This document shows positions 62,501-64,000 of a stretch of 64,000 nucleotides of DNA, piece by piece. The position numbers and the translations under genes are program-made. The DNA is from Dipylidium caninum (taxonomy: Eukaryota; Platyhelminthes; Cestoda; Cyclophyllidea; Dipylidiidae): assembly GCA_017562135.1 (NCBI GenBank), contig QEYB01000448.1:992001-1056000 (forward strand), in the 5' to 3' direction. Position 1 is the stretch's first letter. The number at the start of each line of letters is the position of its first letter. Below the pieces are notes generated by a model, which worked only from the letters and a program-made list of their open reading frames with translations, was not told where the DNA came from and ran no database searches.

Positions 62501-63770
62501 CAATAGCTTCTGTAGCATTTTCGTCTTGTTGAATTTCGTTTGAATTACAGTGGCCCAAATGAAATTCATCAGAAGCCACGGCTTCACCATTGCTCTACAC
62601 TTAAGATTAACGTGAATAAACTTTGTTTTGATTAATATGTTGCATTATTATGTATAAATTAAGGGATAAAAATAGAGAGCCGTAGACACGCCAAATGAAT
62701 ATGTGGAGCGTGTCGAGACATGCTGTCACAGAAACGGGCAGATCCTTCCGGTAGACCTTATATTTCTCTGGCACATGTCACCTTCGAATTAAATCCTCGT
62801 CTGTGACAAAATATTTATGCATTAATCGCAATTATTTTGAACTTAAACGCAGACTTCCTGACATAACAATAATGCAAGCAAAGGTGATTTCTGAAGAATA
62901 GGTGTAATATTTAAATTTGATAAAAACCCCCAAGGCTAGGGAGAGGGAGATCAACCTTGTGGGATTCATAGCCTCCGGCAAGTGGGAAAGGAGGAATTGG
63001 AACCAAGTGGTCGAGAGTCTAACCAATGGTGAAATGCGATTGCTTGGGTAGAAACGGCGGCATTCGCTTCCCACATCACCCGCTAAATCGTGGCCTCTTC
63101 ACCTCTCGTCGGGGCGCCATCCCACATCGACGGTCCGGTCTCAGAGCTAATGAATTTTACTTCCACTTCTTCAATCTCATCCCCTTTTGTTGGCGATTGT
63201 CCGTGCAGTGGGTCACCAGCTGTGGTTATCGTCAACATGCTGGTTTTCGTTCACTCCAGCCGGGCTGAGCGAGATTGGGTGGGGTTAGCGTGGATGTGAA
63301 ATTAAACTTTCGAGGAAGACGGGCGAGGCGCTAATGGCCAAACATCATTTTTACGGATATAACAATTTCACCTTAAAAAGGGACCATTTGTAATCATGAA
63401 TGCTTGTGATGTGGTCTCAGCACTAGGCATCGCATCGCGTGAGTTGAGAAGATATAACTTCAGAGAAATAAATGAGTTTCTTAGCATCTCTCCACCATTT
63501 AATGCCCGATTTCCCACAAAATAATTCCCTTTTGGATGCGAAATTAGTTTTCTATAGAAGTGCTGCCAAAAGTATTTGGAGAGCAGAGCCCATTCAAATC
63601 TTAGAAATCAAAAACTCCTTCTGAATCTGTGCCGTTCTACCCTTCCCGCCTCCTCCGTCCCCTTCCACATTACAGCACATCAGTGCGCTAAACTAGGTGA
63701 CATGAGGAACTGCTGACCGCGACTTTCCCGAAACACCCTTCAAATAATCTTTTATATCACCATTTTGCTC
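56600..63770. other. Spacer, no confident gene
   Basis: No exon with both a known motif and splice consensus was found. Frames that look mildly protein-like are 56910-57149 (minus, FRECMERAYDYMKAVAED), 59186-59413 (minus) and 62151-62579 (minus, 142 codons, IESAKVKVQFLIGLTENGLK). None is recognisable; the 62151 frame is the longest and may be a real or decayed gene. A (CT)n tract lies at 60893-60908. Confidence 0.4.
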
Positions 63771-63771
63771 G

Positions 63772-64000
63772 GGAATGGGCAGTTACTGCTTTACTTTTAC
63801 TTCTCTGCACTTCGTGTGCTTTAAAAAGGGAGGTCGCCCTGTGGAGCAACAACGAAAGCGATGTTAGGAGCGTTGCAGATTTTGTCGACTGGCTGTCGCA
63901 CCACATAAACCCGTGGCCCTTGAAAGACCTTGTCTTTGCAGTGGCTGGTCGTTGCCTACACCATTTCGTGATGATTTCCGCTGTGGTGGATGTCCACAAT
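63772..64000 (+). CDS. Possible secreted-protein exon at window edge
   Basis: A plus-strand frame open to the window end has a hydrophobic core VTALLLLLCTSCA followed by KREVALWSNNE and SVADFVDWLSHH, the pattern of a signal peptide with a hydrophilic mature part. No in-frame Met is seen just before the core, so the start would have to come from an upstream exon. A CTTTGCAG acceptor-like site occurs inside at 63944-63951. I do not recognise the product. Confidence 0.25.

Noticed and set aside
1..64000. CRISPR arrays, operons, bacterial promoters, rRNA or tRNA genes
   Set aside because: The DNA is eukaryotic; no regularly spaced direct repeats, rRNA blocks or convincing tRNA cloverleaf were seen by eye.

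Overview
The window is animal (metazoan) nuclear DNA. Genes are split into many short exons by GT-AG introns, exon junctions keep phase, and the products belong to animal families: a replication licensing factor, an ionotropic glutamate-receptor relative, a papain-type protease, a signal-peptide prohormone and a syndecan tail. Several introns are very small (31, 38, 44 and 47 nt), others are 1.5-5.6 kb, and interspersed repeats are common. A parasitic flatworm, perhaps a tapeworm, would fit this mix, but that is inference; no sequence here proves it.

Layout. 880-4285 (minus): complete seven-exon CDT1. 4.3-7.4 kb: AT-rich spacer and one copy of a repeat family. 7494-8830 (minus): phase-linked exons of an unrecognised protein, either the tail of the next gene or a separate gene. 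8886-15071 (minus): a highly divergent ionotropic glutamate receptor (iGluR-like) with amino-terminal domain, split ligand-binding domain and M1-M4; the residues that normally hold glutamate and the pore signatures are replaced. 15.8-18.97 kb: repeat copy. 19363-21982 (minus): three phase-linked extracellular exons plus a signal-peptide exon, probably a second receptor or the front of the first. 22937-28081 (minus): four-exon cathepsin L-like protease with an N-terminal membrane anchor. 32595-33255 (minus): two-exon neuropeptide-like prohormone. 34-47 kb: gene-poor, with an inverted copy of the 16-18 kb repeat at 42.2-44.6 kb. 47104-56171 (plus): a transmembrane protein joining a thyroglobulin type-1-like domain, a possible SEA domain and a canonical syndecan transmembrane/cytoplasmic region. 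56.2-64 kb: no confident gene.

The genes do not form a pathway. Most promising for novelty are the thyroglobulin/SEA/syndecan fusion, the receptor that kept the iGluR fold but lost its glutamate-binding residues, and the small prohormone with repeated A[T/S]LAYF peptides. Exon coordinates were worked out by hand from splice consensus, phase and family similarity; no alignment or transcript data were available.
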